Of a stretch of 64,000 nucleotides of DNA, positions 1 through 10,919 are shown piece by piece (the stretch's first letter is position 1; the number at the start of each line of letters is the position of its first letter). The notes beneath the pieces are model-generated. The model was not told the origin of the DNA, made no database searches, and worked only from the letters and a program-made list of their open reading frames with translations. Made by a program: the position numbers and the translations under genes. Origin of the DNA: Dichetophora obliterata (taxonomy: Eukaryota; Arthropoda; Insecta; Diptera; Sciomyzidae); NCBI GenBank assembly GCA_963920525.1, contig OY986438.1, positions 79,641,177 to 79,705,176 on the forward strand. Direction: 5' to 3'.

Positions 1-504
1 CAATGAGAGTTTAAATGCTTGGGTCTATTCTTCTTTAAACTTGTTTGGGTAAGGTTGTGTATAAGTTTATCTGCTTAACTGCTGAAAATAAATTGAACAT
101 TGACAAATAAAGTTTAATATCTTTAATTAAATAGAAGTTGCTAACTTTTTTCTTTTTTTTTAAGTAACAACCCTAGTGTTAATATTATTCGAGATACAGT
201 GGTTTTACAATATTGACACGCCCCTTTGTCGAATAACTCCCACTTAATTGGCCGTAATTTGTAATAATTTTTCCCACCCTTTTTTTAAATAGTTTTAGTT
301 AGAAATCAAAACTTAAAATTAACTGTAACATAGTTAAATATGACGAGTAGTAATCAATGAGAAATTTATCACAGTTAACGAATGTTATTGTTTCAGACTA
401 GCTTCAATTAACATAGTGTTAAAAATTTTTAATTTATCGTTTATAATAAGACTTCCAGCGTTATGCTGATCAAATAAACTTGGCATGCAACTATAAGTTT
501 GGCT
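1..504. other. AT-rich stretch, nothing recognised
   Basis: I see no gene, RNA or clear repeat in this stretch. It is AT-rich with short homopolymer runs and has no long reading frame on either strand. Confidence 0.5.
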
Positions 505-788
505 AAAAACAAATGTGCGAAAGGGCCGCAAAACGATCAATCCTCATACAGTCAGAGGTATTATAATTTGAGATATACGAACATGTTTAAAAGAGCCCCA
601 ATTTCATTTAATGTTGGCAGTAGATCTGAGACATCCTCTCTTAAATACTCTTAATAATTCCATCTGGTGACTAGAAACCTGTGGTTGCCGACACCAAACA
701 AGAAAAGCGTACATAAGGTTTGGTCGAATATACAGCTTATACATGTTTGTTTTCATTTTAAAATTTTTTAATTTATTTTTATTTAATA
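505..788 (-). pseudogene. Non-LTR reverse transcriptase C-terminal fragment (Jockey-like)
   Basis: Reading the minus strand from about 760, the frame carries a motif of the type YKLYIRPNLMYA...VW, which matches the region downstream of the reverse transcriptase core in Jockey/CR1-type retrotransposons (thumb region, consensus IRP-LTYA-VW). A conserved-looking tail (FKHVRIS, then CMRIDRFA) follows after an in-frame stop. Only about 80 residues survive, and no catalytic YADD box is left. On its upstream side the fragment ends where a Helitron terminus begins at 789, so that insertion probably cut it. The clade is inferred from motif style only. Confidence 0.6.
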
Positions 789-1500
789 CTAGCAAATACC
801 CGCTGCCTCGCCTGAGATAAAAATATTAAATACCATGTAAAAATTCTAAATCTTAAAATGAAAGTATTTAGTTGTATTAAAACAAATTCAAAATATAAAA
901 TTTATTGTGTTCGTTTTGCTTAATTATGAAAAAATGGTATATATATTAAGTAATTACTTTATTTAATTTGAAGAACTTATTTAAACGGTAATTGTTATGA
1001 TGACATAAATTTACCTGGCTTTCTTTTTTTTACTTTTGAAAAAGTCCTGCATAACAGCGTTATAAAAAAATTTGGGTAAAAATTTTGAAAATTTGGAATC
1101 AAACATGTCATTTTTTACATATATTCTGAAAAAAAATATCTTTTTCTTAAATTGTTGTACTTAATCGGCCTTCTTCAGTTATTAATTGTTGTTATTGGGC
1201 TTCGGCCAAACAACAATTCTTCTTAAATTAAAAAAACCTGTTATAATGACATCAAACTTTTGGCGATATCTCAAAAACTATAGACTTTCTCAATGCATAA
1301 CAATACATTTTTGTATGGACAGTCGTTTATTAATAAAATTAAAGGTAATTTTCTTTTCGGAAATATTTTGTACGGATATTAGGTATGTTTTAAAAAAAAA
1401 ACCAGTTATTATGACATTAAAATTCTTGCGATATCTCAAAACTATAGATTTTCTCAGCATAACTCATAAGCCTCAGAATGAGAAAAAAAACTATTGAAAT
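789..1500 (-). mobile_element. Helitron copy, 3' end at 789 (family B)
   Basis: On the minus strand the copy ends in GCAGCGGGTATTTGCTAG followed by host T. The 3' CTAG preceded by a short GC-rich hairpin is the hallmark of Helitrons, which insert between A and T. The body (about 1,000-1,480) is an inverted, diverged copy of 30,830-31,389 near the other family B element. Both contain two units with a shared ATGACAT...CGATATCTCAAAA core. No Rep/helicase coding sequence is visible, so it is non-autonomous. The 5' end is not defined and may lie further right. Confidence 0.7.
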
Positions 1501-1989
1501 TTCATGTTTTGACTTAGCAATCAAACATTTCCTCACTTTTAACATCGATTTTCATCCAATTTTCTTTGTTTGAAAGTTCAATTAAGTAAATTGGGGAAAA
1601 ATTGGGATTTTTTTGATGAAAACTTATTTGCTTAAAATGTTGTTATATTTTTGCAATGTGTTACAGCTTAAAAATTAATTTATGTGAAAAACGTTTCAAT
1701 TATAGCTTAAACAATAATTCTGTGAAAAATATTTCAAATATTTCAAACTATTCCAAAGTTATGTACATAAATATATGTTTTAATCTCTTTCCTTATCTAT
1801 ATATTCATAGTTAGCGTTATAGTTATAGTAGAATTTGTTCTGACCCAATTCAATGAATTTTTTATGATTGTTTTGTGAATTTGTAAAAGTGTAAATTGAC
1901 CTTTGAACAAAACACATGCTAGACTTTTCCGTTTGAAACATCAATGCATGACGATCAGAATTTTCTGATATATACAGCATTCTTATTGA
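1500..1989. other. AT-rich sequence between Helitron-type repeats
   Basis: There is no convincing gene. The frame of about 80 codons on the minus strand (1,780-2,031) runs into the Helitron-type repeat to its right and has no recognisable domain. Confidence 0.4.
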
Positions 1990-2521
1990 TTTATAGTAAT
2001 GCCTAGCAGACGTTGTCCTGCCGCAGACCACCTTACTGCTACATACGAATTTTCATGCTGTTCGGAAAATATATTTATATATTCGCCATTTTTAGTACAG
2101 TTGCCGAAAGTAGCCGTATGAACTAAAATTACAAATTTTAGCCTAATACGACCAAAACCATTCGAAGTATGACATTTTTGATTAATTCTGGGAGGTAACG
2201 GGGGTGTGGCAAAATTTTTTCAATTAAACCCTCTCATACTCGAAACAATAGAATGCCAGAATTTCAGCTCAATTGAGCTTAAACCCAGTGCGCTTTGCTT
2301 TGCTCCAAACTTATCTCCCGAAAGTGGACTTAACTAAAGTGGGTCATGCCCATTTTTAGTCAAGTTAGCGAAAGTAACCATACAACGTAGATTACCAAAT
2401 TCTAGTCGCATACGACCAAAATCGTCTGAAATATAGCATTTTTTGCAAAAAGTGAGCATTTAAATTAGACGTGGCAAATCGAACATAACATATTACCACT
2501 GAGCATATAATATATAGGGGA
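1990..2521 (-). repeat. DINE-type Helitron repeat
   Basis: The segment shares phrases with 55,650-56,540 and 63,670-63,840. Examples are TTTTTAGTACAGTTGCCGA, a run reading TACGACCAAAACCGT, and a GGTAA...GTGTGGCAAAATTTTT block followed by a TTTCAGCTCAATTG phrase. These are the repeated body blocks of non-autonomous Helitrons as seen in flies. Two successive units are present (about 2,080-2,330 and 2,350-2,520). The 5' terminus is uncertain. Confidence 0.6.
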
Positions 2522-2700
2522 CTCAAACCGCATAAAAATGTGTTCCTATGGAAATTGTACGCAGTGGCTCCCACACTCTCACTTACTCTCACTTGCTCTT
2601 GCTTTCAAACGAACATAACTTCGTATTTTCATTGCCGTAGCTACCACGATAGGTAGCATTAATTTTGTAATTGTAAGCAATGAGCGCATTGTTTTTGCAT
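2522..2700 (-). repeat. Interspersed repeat, inverted copy at 14,780-14,935
   Basis: The sequence around AAAAATGTGTTCCTATG, then CACACTCTCACTTACTCTC and CATTGCCGTAGCTACC, recurs as its reverse complement at 14,780-14,935. I do not recognise the family and see no coding frame. Confidence 0.6.
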
Positions 2701-3171
2701 GAAGCCTGTCTTGCTGTGTTGTTGTTGATCGCAAATAAATGGAAAATGAATAAAGACAAAGTGTTTTGAATATTGTGGATTCAGCATTTTATGGCTTTGT
2801 GATTATGCATATTTTCCATTTTGTATGTTGTGAAGGACAAAATCAGTTTAATTTTGACCACACATGTGGGCCGCTACAACTTGCATTTATTTTTTTATTA
2901 ACATTGAATAAATTCATTAGTTTTGTATTTATTACCACTTGAAGTTTTTCACCATAATAATTAAATTAATTAATTAAATTAATTTTGTATTGATTAAGGT
3001 TTAAGATAATATTTTTAATATAAGTTAAAAGAGTTTATGTTACTCTAATGTAGTCATAAGCACACGATCAGCTGGAGCTGACATGCAGCTGCATAGCACA
3101 CAAAAGCTGTTGATGTCAACCGATGGAAGAATAGAGAAAAGAGCTTACAGTGAAAAGCTCTTTCGCTAGCA

Positions 3172-3206
3172 TATAAATAGCGGCGCTCTGTTAGAATTAG
3201 TCAGTT
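3172..3206 (+). promoter_or_regulatory. LTR core promoter: TATA box and TCAGTT initiator
   Basis: TATAAATAG at 3,172-3,180 is followed by TCAGTT at 3,201-3,206. The spacing of about 31 bases from the TATA start to the initiator A is the arthropod norm. GAGCAGCCGTCGTGG shortly downstream is also conserved in all the right-LTR copies. Confidence 0.85.
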
Positions 3207-3261
3207 CTTTTTGAGCAGCCGTCGTGGTAAGTCATACTGTAGGCAATATAGACAGTAGTTA

Positions 3262-3960
3262 GTGACCTAAGGAAATATGTGTTCCACTGGTCGTAGATTG
3301 TAGTATACTAGAATAGGAAAATGAGAGGGGGAAGACCTAAGGAAATATGTGTTCCACTGGTCGCAGATTGTAGTATACTATAATAGGAAAGCAACAAGCG
3401 GGAAGACCTAAGGAAATATGTGTTCCACTGGTCATATATTGCAGTAGAGTGAGCGAGACTATTTAAGAGAGCAAGAGTTGCCTTAGTCAAGCGAGAGGGG
3501 GAAGACCTAAGGAAATATGTGTTCCACTGGTCATATATTGCAGTCGAGTAAGCGAGACTAATTGTGAGAGCAAGAGTTGCCTTAGTCAAGCGAGAGGGGG
3601 AATACCTAAGGAAATATGTGTTCCACTGGTCATATATTGCAGTAGAAGGAGCGAGACTATTTAAGAGAGCAAGAGTTGCCTTAGTCAAGCGAGAGGGGGA
3701 AGACTTAAGGAAATATGTGTTCCACTGGTCATATATTGTATTAGAGTAAGTGAGACTATGTTAAGAGAGTAAGAGTTGTCTTAGTCAAAAGAGAGGGGGA
3801 AGACCTAAAGAAATATATGTTCCACTGGTCATCTATTGTAATAGAGTGAGATTATTTTCGAGAGAGTAAGAATTGGTTCATTCTATTTCTCACTAGAAAG
3901 ACATAAGGAAATATGTAAAGGGAAAGACATAAGGAAATATGTGTTCCACTGGTCAGAGAG
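3262..3960 (+). repeat. Tandem units in the 5' LTR (CTAAGGAAATATGTGTTCC)
   Basis: About nine copies of a core reading CTAAGGAAATATGTGTTCC, followed by ACTGGTC, are spaced about 70-100 bases apart. The spacers carry related phrases (AAGAGAGCAAGAGTTGCC, TCAAGCGAGAGGGGGAAGAC). The apparent protein frame on the minus strand (3,308-3,688) only reflects the repeat period. Units differ by single changes and small indels, and one near 3,903 is truncated. Confidence 0.9.
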
Positions 3961-4269
3961 AGGGAACCGAGTAAGCAATCTCGCAAGGTAGAAGAGAGGA
4001 TTCCTCTTGCTAGTGATGGAAAAGACAGTTACGGAGTCTGGAAGTTATGTATGAACGGATGGAAATATAAGTACGGTAGCAAATAGAGTAAGGAACAACC
4101 GTTGTGAATCATAAGAAACGGAATGTAATAAATATATTTAATTAAAAAACTACTTGTCGGCTTTTTATTTACCGTAAACCATTCGCGCGGTCCGTGAACA
4201 AATATATGTTTGCAACGAACCCTGGAACCGATGAGAAATACATCGGCTATGGAAAACGGTTCGTTAGAA

Positions 4270-4287
4270 TGGCGCCCGAACATGGAC
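4270..4287 (+). other. Primer-binding site, tRNA-Lys type
   Basis: TGGCGCCCGAACATGGAC directly follows the 5' LTR. Its first part matches the complement of the 3' end of tRNA-Lys as used by retroviruses and several gypsy elements. One base departs from the GAACAGGGAC form. An A-rich untranslated leader of about 410 bases follows, up to the first gag ATG at 4,700. Confidence 0.85.
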
Positions 4288-4699
4288 CTGAGCGCGAAAA
4301 TTTACACAGATAATAGTGCGGCAAAAACGGAAATCGGAAAAAAACGATATGAAGTTAGAAAATAAGTGAAAGAAAAAAATGAACAAAGTGCAAAGTGAAA
4401 AGAGACTGAACTATAGAAAAACAAACTTTGAACTAAAAATATAAAAATTGTTTAACGTGTGCTAAGTGAAAAACAATTAAGTGAAGAAAAAAAGGGGGCC
4501 TTGAACAAAGTGCAAGGCGAAAAGACTGAATTTAGAAAACAAAAAGGATTGAACTCAAGGAAAAAAATGTAGAAATAGTTTGCAGAAAAGTGCAAAGTAA
4601 AAGCAAATAATAAAAGAAAAAAATATATATAGAACAGTGAATAATAAAATTGTGTGGGTAAAATAACAGAAACTTTGATTTTTGAAAACAAATTCACTA

Positions 4700-5480
4700 A
4701 TGACAATGAGTAAAGTGATAAGTGTAACCTGGGCATACTCCCTGAAACGGGACGATCTTGAGAACTACCACATCGAGTTCGGACTCGAAAAGTTGGGGAC
4801 CGTCGAGGAGTTACGAAAGCGCTTGGCAGCATTCGTTGGTGAGAAGGCATACACACCGGAGGTACTCCAGTGCCTTCTAGAGCTACAAGCTAAACATCGT
4901 CGAGATGCTTCTCCTACACCAGCGGCACCAGTCACATAAGAGATCCCTGCAGCAAATGATCACAACTCGGACTGGACCTTTCCACAACAGGTAAGGAAAT
5001 GGTCAACGAAGTATGATGGGATTCAGGATCCATTAAATTTTGTTGAAAGGCTGGAAGAGCTGGCAGAGGCATATGGTATCGAGAAAAATTTCTTGCCTCG
5101 GCGATGCCAGAATTATTGAAAGATAGAGCAATCGTATGGTACCGCAACAATAACCAGCACTGGGTTACTTGGGATTTTTTTAAACGAGACTTCTTAAAAT
5201 TCTTTCTACCAGCTAGATATTTCGAGGACGTCGAAGACGAAATAAGACGAAGGTACCAGCATCCCAAGGAGAAGATGAAGGACTACGTACTTACGATGCA
5301 AAATGTGATGCGTCATGTTACGTGAGAGCCGCTTGTAAAAATTTCGGTGAAGATGGCCATATTGCAAAAATATGCCAGAGGAAAACTGCTGAAATTTGCC
5401 GCAAGTGTGGACGCCGTGGTTTGAGTTCCCGAGATTGCTGTCCATTTCAGCCGGGAAACGGTCGCGAGGTTCGCCTAAGT
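4700..5480 (+). pseudogene. gag polyprotein, broken (capsid and CCHC zinc knuckle)
   Basis: Gag would form the retrotransposon particle and bind its RNA. The first usable ATG is at 4,700, with a second at 4,706. The frame is stopped at 4,937-4,939 (TAA) and reopens in the same frame. It then shifts near 5,100 into the frame holding a capsid-like helix-rich stretch (WYRNNN, RDFLKFFLP, RRYQHPKE). This ends at 5,325, and zinc-knuckle-like cysteine/histidine sequence follows in another frame (C..FGEDGHIAKIC, then CRKCGRRG). Little separates capsid and knuckle, so an internal deletion of the late capsid is likely. Family placement is by motif and order. Confidence 0.75.
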
Positions 5481-5529
5481 CAAGAGGTGGGAGGACCTGG
5501 ACAAGAGACCCCTCACCACCAAAAAGACA

Positions 5530-5930
5530 CTTACATTTTAACGATCACCACCTCTTTGCTACTATCATCGTTGGAAACATAACCACCTCTGCCACCATCG
5601 ATACAGGGGTCACAAGGAGTTTCATAAGTAAAGGATTTTCGCAACAATTAGGACAACATTGTCGCATGATAAAAGTGGACGCTGACGACACCCTAGCTGA
5701 CGGCTCTGTGAGAGTACTTAACCATGCCAAAGAAACTAATATACGCCTAGGAAACATCAACCGTATTTTGAATTTCTTGTCATGCCCGACGCCACTGAAG
5801 ACGTTCTGCATGGATTAGACTTTTGCATTGAAACCGGAGTCCGATTTAGTTGTGGCGGGGAGACAATTCAGCTTGGATCAGGAGAAAGCAAAGCTGTATC
5901 AGTTAAAAATAGACTGTTTCCGGTAAACAT
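5530..5930 (+). pseudogene. pol: aspartic protease domain, broken
   Basis: A frame following the zinc knuckle contains ATIDTGVTRSFIS, the D-T-G active site and flanking pattern of retroviral-type aspartic proteases that mature Gag-Pol. It continues with a hydrophobic-glycine strand, ends at 5,818, and a second frame from 5,782 continues with sequence expected of the protease C-terminal part (VLHGLDF...). The two frames imply a frameshift near 5,790. Confidence 0.72.
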
Positions 5931-5967
5931 GATAGTGACAAGTGACATTAGTGAGAGGTGCAATGAC

Positions 5968-6118
5968 TTCGCAGCAGCATCTGCACAAACAACTGCCGTC
6001 GCAGCAGCATCTGCACAAACAACTGCCGTCGCAGCAGCATCTGCGCAAACAACTGCCGTCGCAGCAGCATCTGCACAAACAACTGTCGTCGCAGCAGCAT
6101 CTGCACAAACAACTACAA
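5968..6118 (+). repeat. 30-bp minisatellite in pol, five units
   Basis: Five head-to-tail copies of a 30-base unit starting GCAGCAGCATCTGC, with near-identical sequence, read as a repeated AAASAQTTAV in one frame and as QQHLHKQLPS in another. They lie between protease and reverse transcriptase. Because 30 is a multiple of three, expansion keeps the frame. The cysteine-rich frame on the opposite strand is a by-product. Confidence 0.9.
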
Positions 6119-6289
6119 AGAAGCGGCGCTACCGTCGCCGCAGACAAAAACCATATGCAAACAACAGGAAGCAAGTCATGAATTGTGTGGCATCCGTAGG
6201 TGATTCACAATCACAAGGAGAAGCGACGTCTAGGTCAACGCCAACCACGCGACAAAGACAGCGTCATCATAACCCAACACGGCGTAACC

Positions 6290-7216
6290 GATGTCGCAGA
6301 GCACGCAATCGTCATGACCGACGATCGACCCATTAAGCAGAGATATTTTCCACGCAACCCGGCAATGCAGAGTATTATCGATGAGAAGGTTAACAAGCTG
6401 TTATCAAAAGGATGCATCGAACCATCGCATAGCCCGTATAGTGCACCAATTGTCATCGTACGGAAAAAGACCGGAGCATGGCGACTATGCATCGATTATC
6501 GACAGCTCAATAGTAGGTCCATACCCAACGCATACCCTCTTCCGCGTATTACGCACATTCTTGATCGTCTTAGGAATGCTTAATACATAAGTAGTTCGGA
6601 TTTAAAGGATAGCTATTGGCAGATCCCGATGGCAGTTGAGAGCAAGAAGTTTACCGCATTTACCATACCAGGCCGTGGTCTATACCAATGGTGCGTCATG
6701 CCATTTGGCTTACACTCTGCGCCAGCAACGTTTCAGAGAGCCCTTGACAGAGTAATTGGTCCGGAGTTGGAACCTTTTGCTTTTGCTTACCTAGACGATA
6801 TAGTTGTCACTGGAGCAACATTCGACGAACACCTGCGAAATCTGCAAGAAGTATTTCGACGTCTAAGAGAAGCAAAGTTAAAGATAAATGTAGAAAAATG
6901 TGAGTTTTTCAAAGCAGAGATTAAGTACCTAGGACACATAGAGAGCAGCGCGGGTATCCATACAGACCCCGATAAGGTCGCCGCTATCAGAGAATTGTAA
7001 CCCCCTCAGAATGTGCGAAGAGTGCGACGCTATCTAGGAATTGCGTCTTGGTACAGATGGTTCATCCCTGACTTTGCGACCATAGCTCAACCTCTGACGC
7101 CACTTTTAAAAAAGGGAAAGCACTGGAAGTGGACAGTATCCCAACAAAAGGCGTTCGAGGAATTGAAGACGAAGCTCACCGAGGCACCAGTATTAGCCTG
7201 TCCTGATTTCAACCAA
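6290..7216 (+). pseudogene. pol: reverse transcriptase, broken by two stops
   Basis: One frame carries the ordered motifs of a gypsy reverse transcriptase: a KGCIEPSHSPYSAPIV entry, WRLCIDYRQLN, DLKDSYWQIPM, MPFGLHSAPATFQR, the catalytic YLDDIVV box near 6,790, and KCEFF...YLGH. In-frame stops lie at 6,581-6,583 (TAA, where a lysine is expected) and 6,998-7,000 (TAA). A frameshift near 7,217 leads into RNase H. The catalytic aspartates are still present. Codon use is less AT-rich than the surroundings, as expected of a mobile gene. Confidence 0.88.
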
Positions 7217-7220
7217 ACGT

Positions 7221-7600
7221 ACCGATGCCAGTGAAAGTGGTCTGGGCGCAGTTCTTACCCAGGTTATCGAAGGATCGGAGCGGGTTATAGCGTATGCAAG
7301 CCTGCATCTAAACAAGGCGGAGAAGAATTACTTGCCCACCGAAAAGGAGTGCTTGGCCATCGTGTGGGGTATCCGAAAAATGCGACCATATCTGGAGGGA
7401 TACCAGTTTGTAGTTATCACTGACCACCTGTCCCTAAAGTGGTTAAATTCCATTGAGAGTCCGTCAGGTCGGATAGCAAGATGGGCGCTTGAACTACAAC
7501 AGTTCAATTTTACGGTGCAGTATCGCAGACGGAAGCAGAATGTCGTGGCTGATGCTCTTTCGAGACAACCAGTAGAGCTTCAGCGGGTGACCGTGTGTGA
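7221..7600 (+). pseudogene. pol: RNase H domain
   Basis: The frame reads TDASESGLGAVL, then EKECLAIVWGI, and TDHLSLKWL further on, ending in VVADALSRQP. This matches the RNase H of gypsy elements, which removes the RNA strand during reverse transcription. The first aspartate (TDAS), the glutamate (EKEC) and the TDH aspartate are intact. This frame runs on without a stop into the integrase N-terminus (to 7,877). It differs from the reverse-transcriptase frame because of the shift at about 7,217. Confidence 0.85.
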
Positions 7601-7739
7601 CACCAGAAAAGCCGATTGGTTACGTAAGCGATGCATCAAAGTACAGAAGTTTACAGACAAGTATTCAGATTACGCCATCATTGAGGGCCAGCTGTATCGA
7701 CATATTCCCCGAGGTGCGAGTGATGAAGACTGCGCGCCA

Positions 7740-8461
7740 TGGAAACTCTGCGTTGCGACATCGCAACGAGAGCGTGTGTTGAAAGAGAATCACGATAGTC
7801 CTTGTGCCGGACACCTGGGTATCCTACTATTGGCCGGGTATGTTTCGAGACATAAGTCGCTACGTGCAGAGTTGTGATTCATGCCAGCGTTATAAAAATC
7901 GCCAGCAGGCCCCAGCGGGAGAAATGTTATCGAAGATAACTGAAGAACCATGGACCACTGTGTGTGCCGATTTTGTAGGGCCCTTGCCACGGTCGAAGCA
8001 TGGCAACACGATGTTGTTAGTATTTTTGGACAAGTTTTCAAAATGGACGGAACTGATTCCACAAAGCAACAGCAGATAGCTTGATCAAGGCGTTCCGTGA
8101 GCGAATCGTGAGAAGATACGGAGTACCCAAAGTTATCATCACGGATAATGGTACGCAGTTCACAACTAGGATATTTAAACACTATATAGAGGAACTAGGA
8201 GTGCAGCAGCAGTTCACCGTGCCGTACACACCACAAAAGAACATAACAGAGCGAGCAAATAGGACGATAAAAACGATGATCACGCAAATGGCAGACAATC
8301 AACAGAGGATATGGGATGAAAGCCTGCCAGAGATTTCACTTACTATAAATACCAGCGGTTCAGAGACAACTGGATACAGCCCCGCGTTCTTAACACAAGG
8401 AAGGGAGCCTCGACTACCGCGTTCGCTATTTTACGAATTTACGCCAGGCACTGGTACATAG
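7740..8461 (+). pseudogene. pol: integrase with zinc finger and DDE core, broken
   Basis: Integrase inserts the cDNA copy. An H-H-C-C zinc finger is split over two frames: HDSPCAGHLG near 7,790 and CDSCQRYKN near 7,880. The core has VCADFVGPLP (first Asp), ITDNGTQF (second Asp, about 8,138) and TPQKNITERANR (Glu, about 8,240), so the DDE triad is present. Frame changes near 7,815 and 8,080 break it. The gene order after RNase H is standard for Ty3/gypsy. Confidence 0.85.
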
Positions 8462-8561
8462 CATTTATAGCCAAACGAAAGAGCTACCCGGCTGAAAACT
8501 TCGGCAAAACTTTTCGCGAGCAGCCACGGATCAGGCGAAACATTACAATCTTCGTCGACGC

Positions 8562-8834
8562 CAATGGAAGCCGAGCATCGGAGAAGAAGTTCTTGCAAAA
8601 CAGCATTCCCTATCAAAAGCAATAGACATCTTTGCCGCCAAGCTAGGACCCAAGAACGCGGGTCCGTACAAAGTATTGAGTTTCATTTCACCGGTAATAG
8701 TACGCCTAAAACGTCAAGACGAGACTCGTATTCGAACAGCGCATCTCAGCGAGATAAAGCGCTACTATCGTTCTCAATGTCCAGACGAAACGGATGTAGG
8801 GTATGTTGAAATTTATTGTGAAAAAAATAGATAG
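8562..8834 (+). pseudogene. pol: integrase C-terminal GPY/F domain
   Basis: A frame ending in TAG at 8,832-8,834 reads NAGPYKVLSF...VIVRLKR..., the GPY/F signature of the integrase C-terminal domain that follows the DDE core in gypsy elements. It is out of frame with the DDE core, which stops at 8,461. No chromodomain is visible after it. Confidence 0.75.
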
Positions 8835-9930
8835 TATTAGAAAGAATTCACTTATCACGAATAAGCCTGTCGTGATGAAAGTGATTGATGTTTAAGCGCA
8901 TCAATCCGCTATTTTTGTTGGCTAGAGAGCCTCGCTTTATTTTCGGCTAAAGAGCCGAGTTAGAGAATTAAATAAAACATGGAGCTGAAGAGCTCAGAAT
9001 TAGTCGTCTTTAAATTCTAATTTTATTACAGAAAAGTCTTGACTTATAAACTAAAAATACAAGTATTTTTCTTAAAAATAATTTTACCACTATTTCCAAG
9101 ACTCCGCCCTTTATTCCAATATTTTTTGAATTTAATTTTTAAAATCGATAATCGACCAATCACTTTCAGTTTGTTAACCTTTTTTTTTATTCCCCTTAAT
9201 TTAATTATTTTCTTCAACATTAATTGGTTCGCTTGAAATTCATAGCCTTGACTTTAAAGTGTCATAGGCACTTGTTCGACTTATCGCCTGTTGTTGTTGT
9301 AGTGTGTTTTTCTGTGCAATGCACTTGTAACACAACACCGCTGACGCGTTTCAACTTGTGCGGTATCTAGCGGCACAAACGCAAAGGGGTGCTAAATGCA
9401 CTTCATAAGAATGCACTTCAAGCTGCAATTAGTTGTGTTTACGTTGAGGTTTTTTTTAGAGTTAAATTTGGGAATTTGTCAACATATTATGTTGATATGT
9501 TTTCTTATTATTGTTGTCGTATGTTAGACAACTGTAGGTCATTAAAGTGAAGGTCTTTTTAGGTGGATATTTGCATGATGTATGTACATGTATGTAAGTA
9601 CACTACACGGATGACCAAGCTGGCCATTAGTAGTATTCAATAATATATCTTGAAGCCAAAAAAGTTTGTAAAGCGACCGTAGAAGAAGTCCAAGCCAGAG
9701 TATCACTGCCTTCAGCCAACGCCTAAACCACGCCAAAACGAAGTCGAAGGGTTCGATTGAAACAATTACAGTGAGGACGTCATGGCGCAGCTACGCGCGA
9801 GAATTGACGATGCTATAACGCGTCGTTCTTCAGAGTCGTTATCCAAGGAGTTAAATTCCAAGTGAGGATTGCCCGTTCCGGACGAGTTACAGTAACCCAA
9901 ATCCTTCACCCCCCGAAGTAGGTGGGATAT
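8835..9930 (+). other. 3' untranslated region of the gypsy element
   Basis: There is no env or other credible coding frame. The stretch is AT-rich up to about 9,250, then more mixed, and ends in a purine-rich tract before the 3' LTR. The short minus-strand frame at 9,542-9,736 has no recognisable feature. Confidence 0.6.
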
Positions 9931-10265
9931 GTGAAGGACAAAATCAGTTTAATTTTGACCACACATGTGGGCCGCTACCACTTGCATTTATATTTTTGTT
10001 AACATTGTATAAATTCATTAGTTTTGTATATATTACCACTTGAAGTATTTCACCATAATAATTAAATTAATTAATTAAATTAATTTTGTATTGATTAAGG
10101 TTTAAGATAATATTTTTAATATAAGTTAAAAGAGTTTATGTTGCTCTAATGTAGTCATAAGCACACGATCAGCTAGAGCTGACATGCAGCTGCATAGCAC
10201 ACAAAAGCTGTTGATATCAACCGATGGGAGAAAAGAGCTAACAGTGAAAAGCTCTTTCGCTAGCA

Positions 10266-10300
10266 TATAAATAGCGGCGCTCTGTTAGAATTAGTCAGTT
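10266..10300 (+). promoter_or_regulatory. 3' LTR promoter copy 1
   Basis: TATAAATAG at 10,266-10,274 and TCAGTT at 10,295-10,300, in the same arrangement as the 5' LTR promoter. Confidence 0.8.
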
Positions 10301-10539
10301 CTTTTTGAGCAGCCGTCGTGGTAAGTCATACTGTAGGCAATATAGACAGTAGTTAGTGACCTAAGGAAATATGTGTTCCACTGGTCGTAGATTGAAGTAT
10401 ACTAGAATAGGAAAGCGAGAGGGGGAAGACCTAAGGAAATATGTGTTCCACTGGTCATATATTGTAGTAAAGCTAGTGAGAATATTTTAATAGAGACAGA
10501 ATTGCCTCAGTTAAGTAGAGTAAAAGGGCGTCGTTAGCA

Positions 10540-10574
10540 TATAAATAGCGGCACTCAGTTAGAATTAGTCAGTT
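10540..10574 (+). promoter_or_regulatory. 3' LTR promoter copy 2
   Basis: TATAAATAG at 10,540-10,548 and TCAGTT at 10,569-10,574. It is followed by GAGCAGCCGTAGTGG, a one-base variant of the other copies. Confidence 0.8.
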
Positions 10575-10884
10575 CTGTTGAGCAGCCGTAGTGGTAAGAC
10601 ATACTGTAGGAAAATATAGACAGTAGTTAGTGACCTAAGGAAATATGTGTTCCACTGGTCGTAGATTGTAGTCAACTAGAATAGGAAAGTAACAAGGGGG
10701 AAGACCTAAGGAAATATGTGTTCCACTGGTCGTAAATTGTAGTATACTAGAATAGGAAAGTAACACGGGAAAGACCTAAGGAAATATGTGTTCCATTGGT
10801 CATAGACCGTAGTAGAGCTAGTAAGAATATTTTAATAGAGAGAGAACGGCCTCAGTTAAGAAGAGTAAAGGGGGGTCGTTAGCA

Positions 10885-10919
10885 TATAAATAGCGGCACT
10901 CAGTTAGAATTAGTCAGTT
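10885..10919 (+). promoter_or_regulatory. 3' LTR promoter copy 3
   Basis: TATAAATAG at 10,885-10,893 and TCAGTT at 10,914-10,919, followed by GAGCAGCCGTCGTGG. Confidence 0.8.

Larger units (their letters stand above)
2830..4269 (+). repeat. 5' LTR of the gypsy element
   Basis: This LTR is about 1.44 kb, unusually long because its transcribed part is filled with tandem units. It opens GTGAAGGACAAAATCAG and closes GGTTCGTTAGAA next to the primer-binding site. A TATA box and initiator lie at 3,172-3,206, and an AATAAA polyadenylation signal lies at 4,127-4,132. It carries one promoter, whereas its partner LTR carries three. Confidence 0.9.

Noticed and set aside
3308..3688. 126-codon minus-strand frame with internal repeats
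   Set aside because: It only mirrors the period of the LTR tandem units; the repeated peptide follows the DNA repeats and has no start context.
4682..4699. Start of gag at a TTG upstream of the ATG
   Set aside because: The codon is TTG, not ATG; 4,700 is the first ATG in frame.
5899..6174. Cysteine-rich minus-strand frame resembling a metal-binding peptide
   Set aside because: It is the antisense reading of the 30-bp minisatellite in pol.
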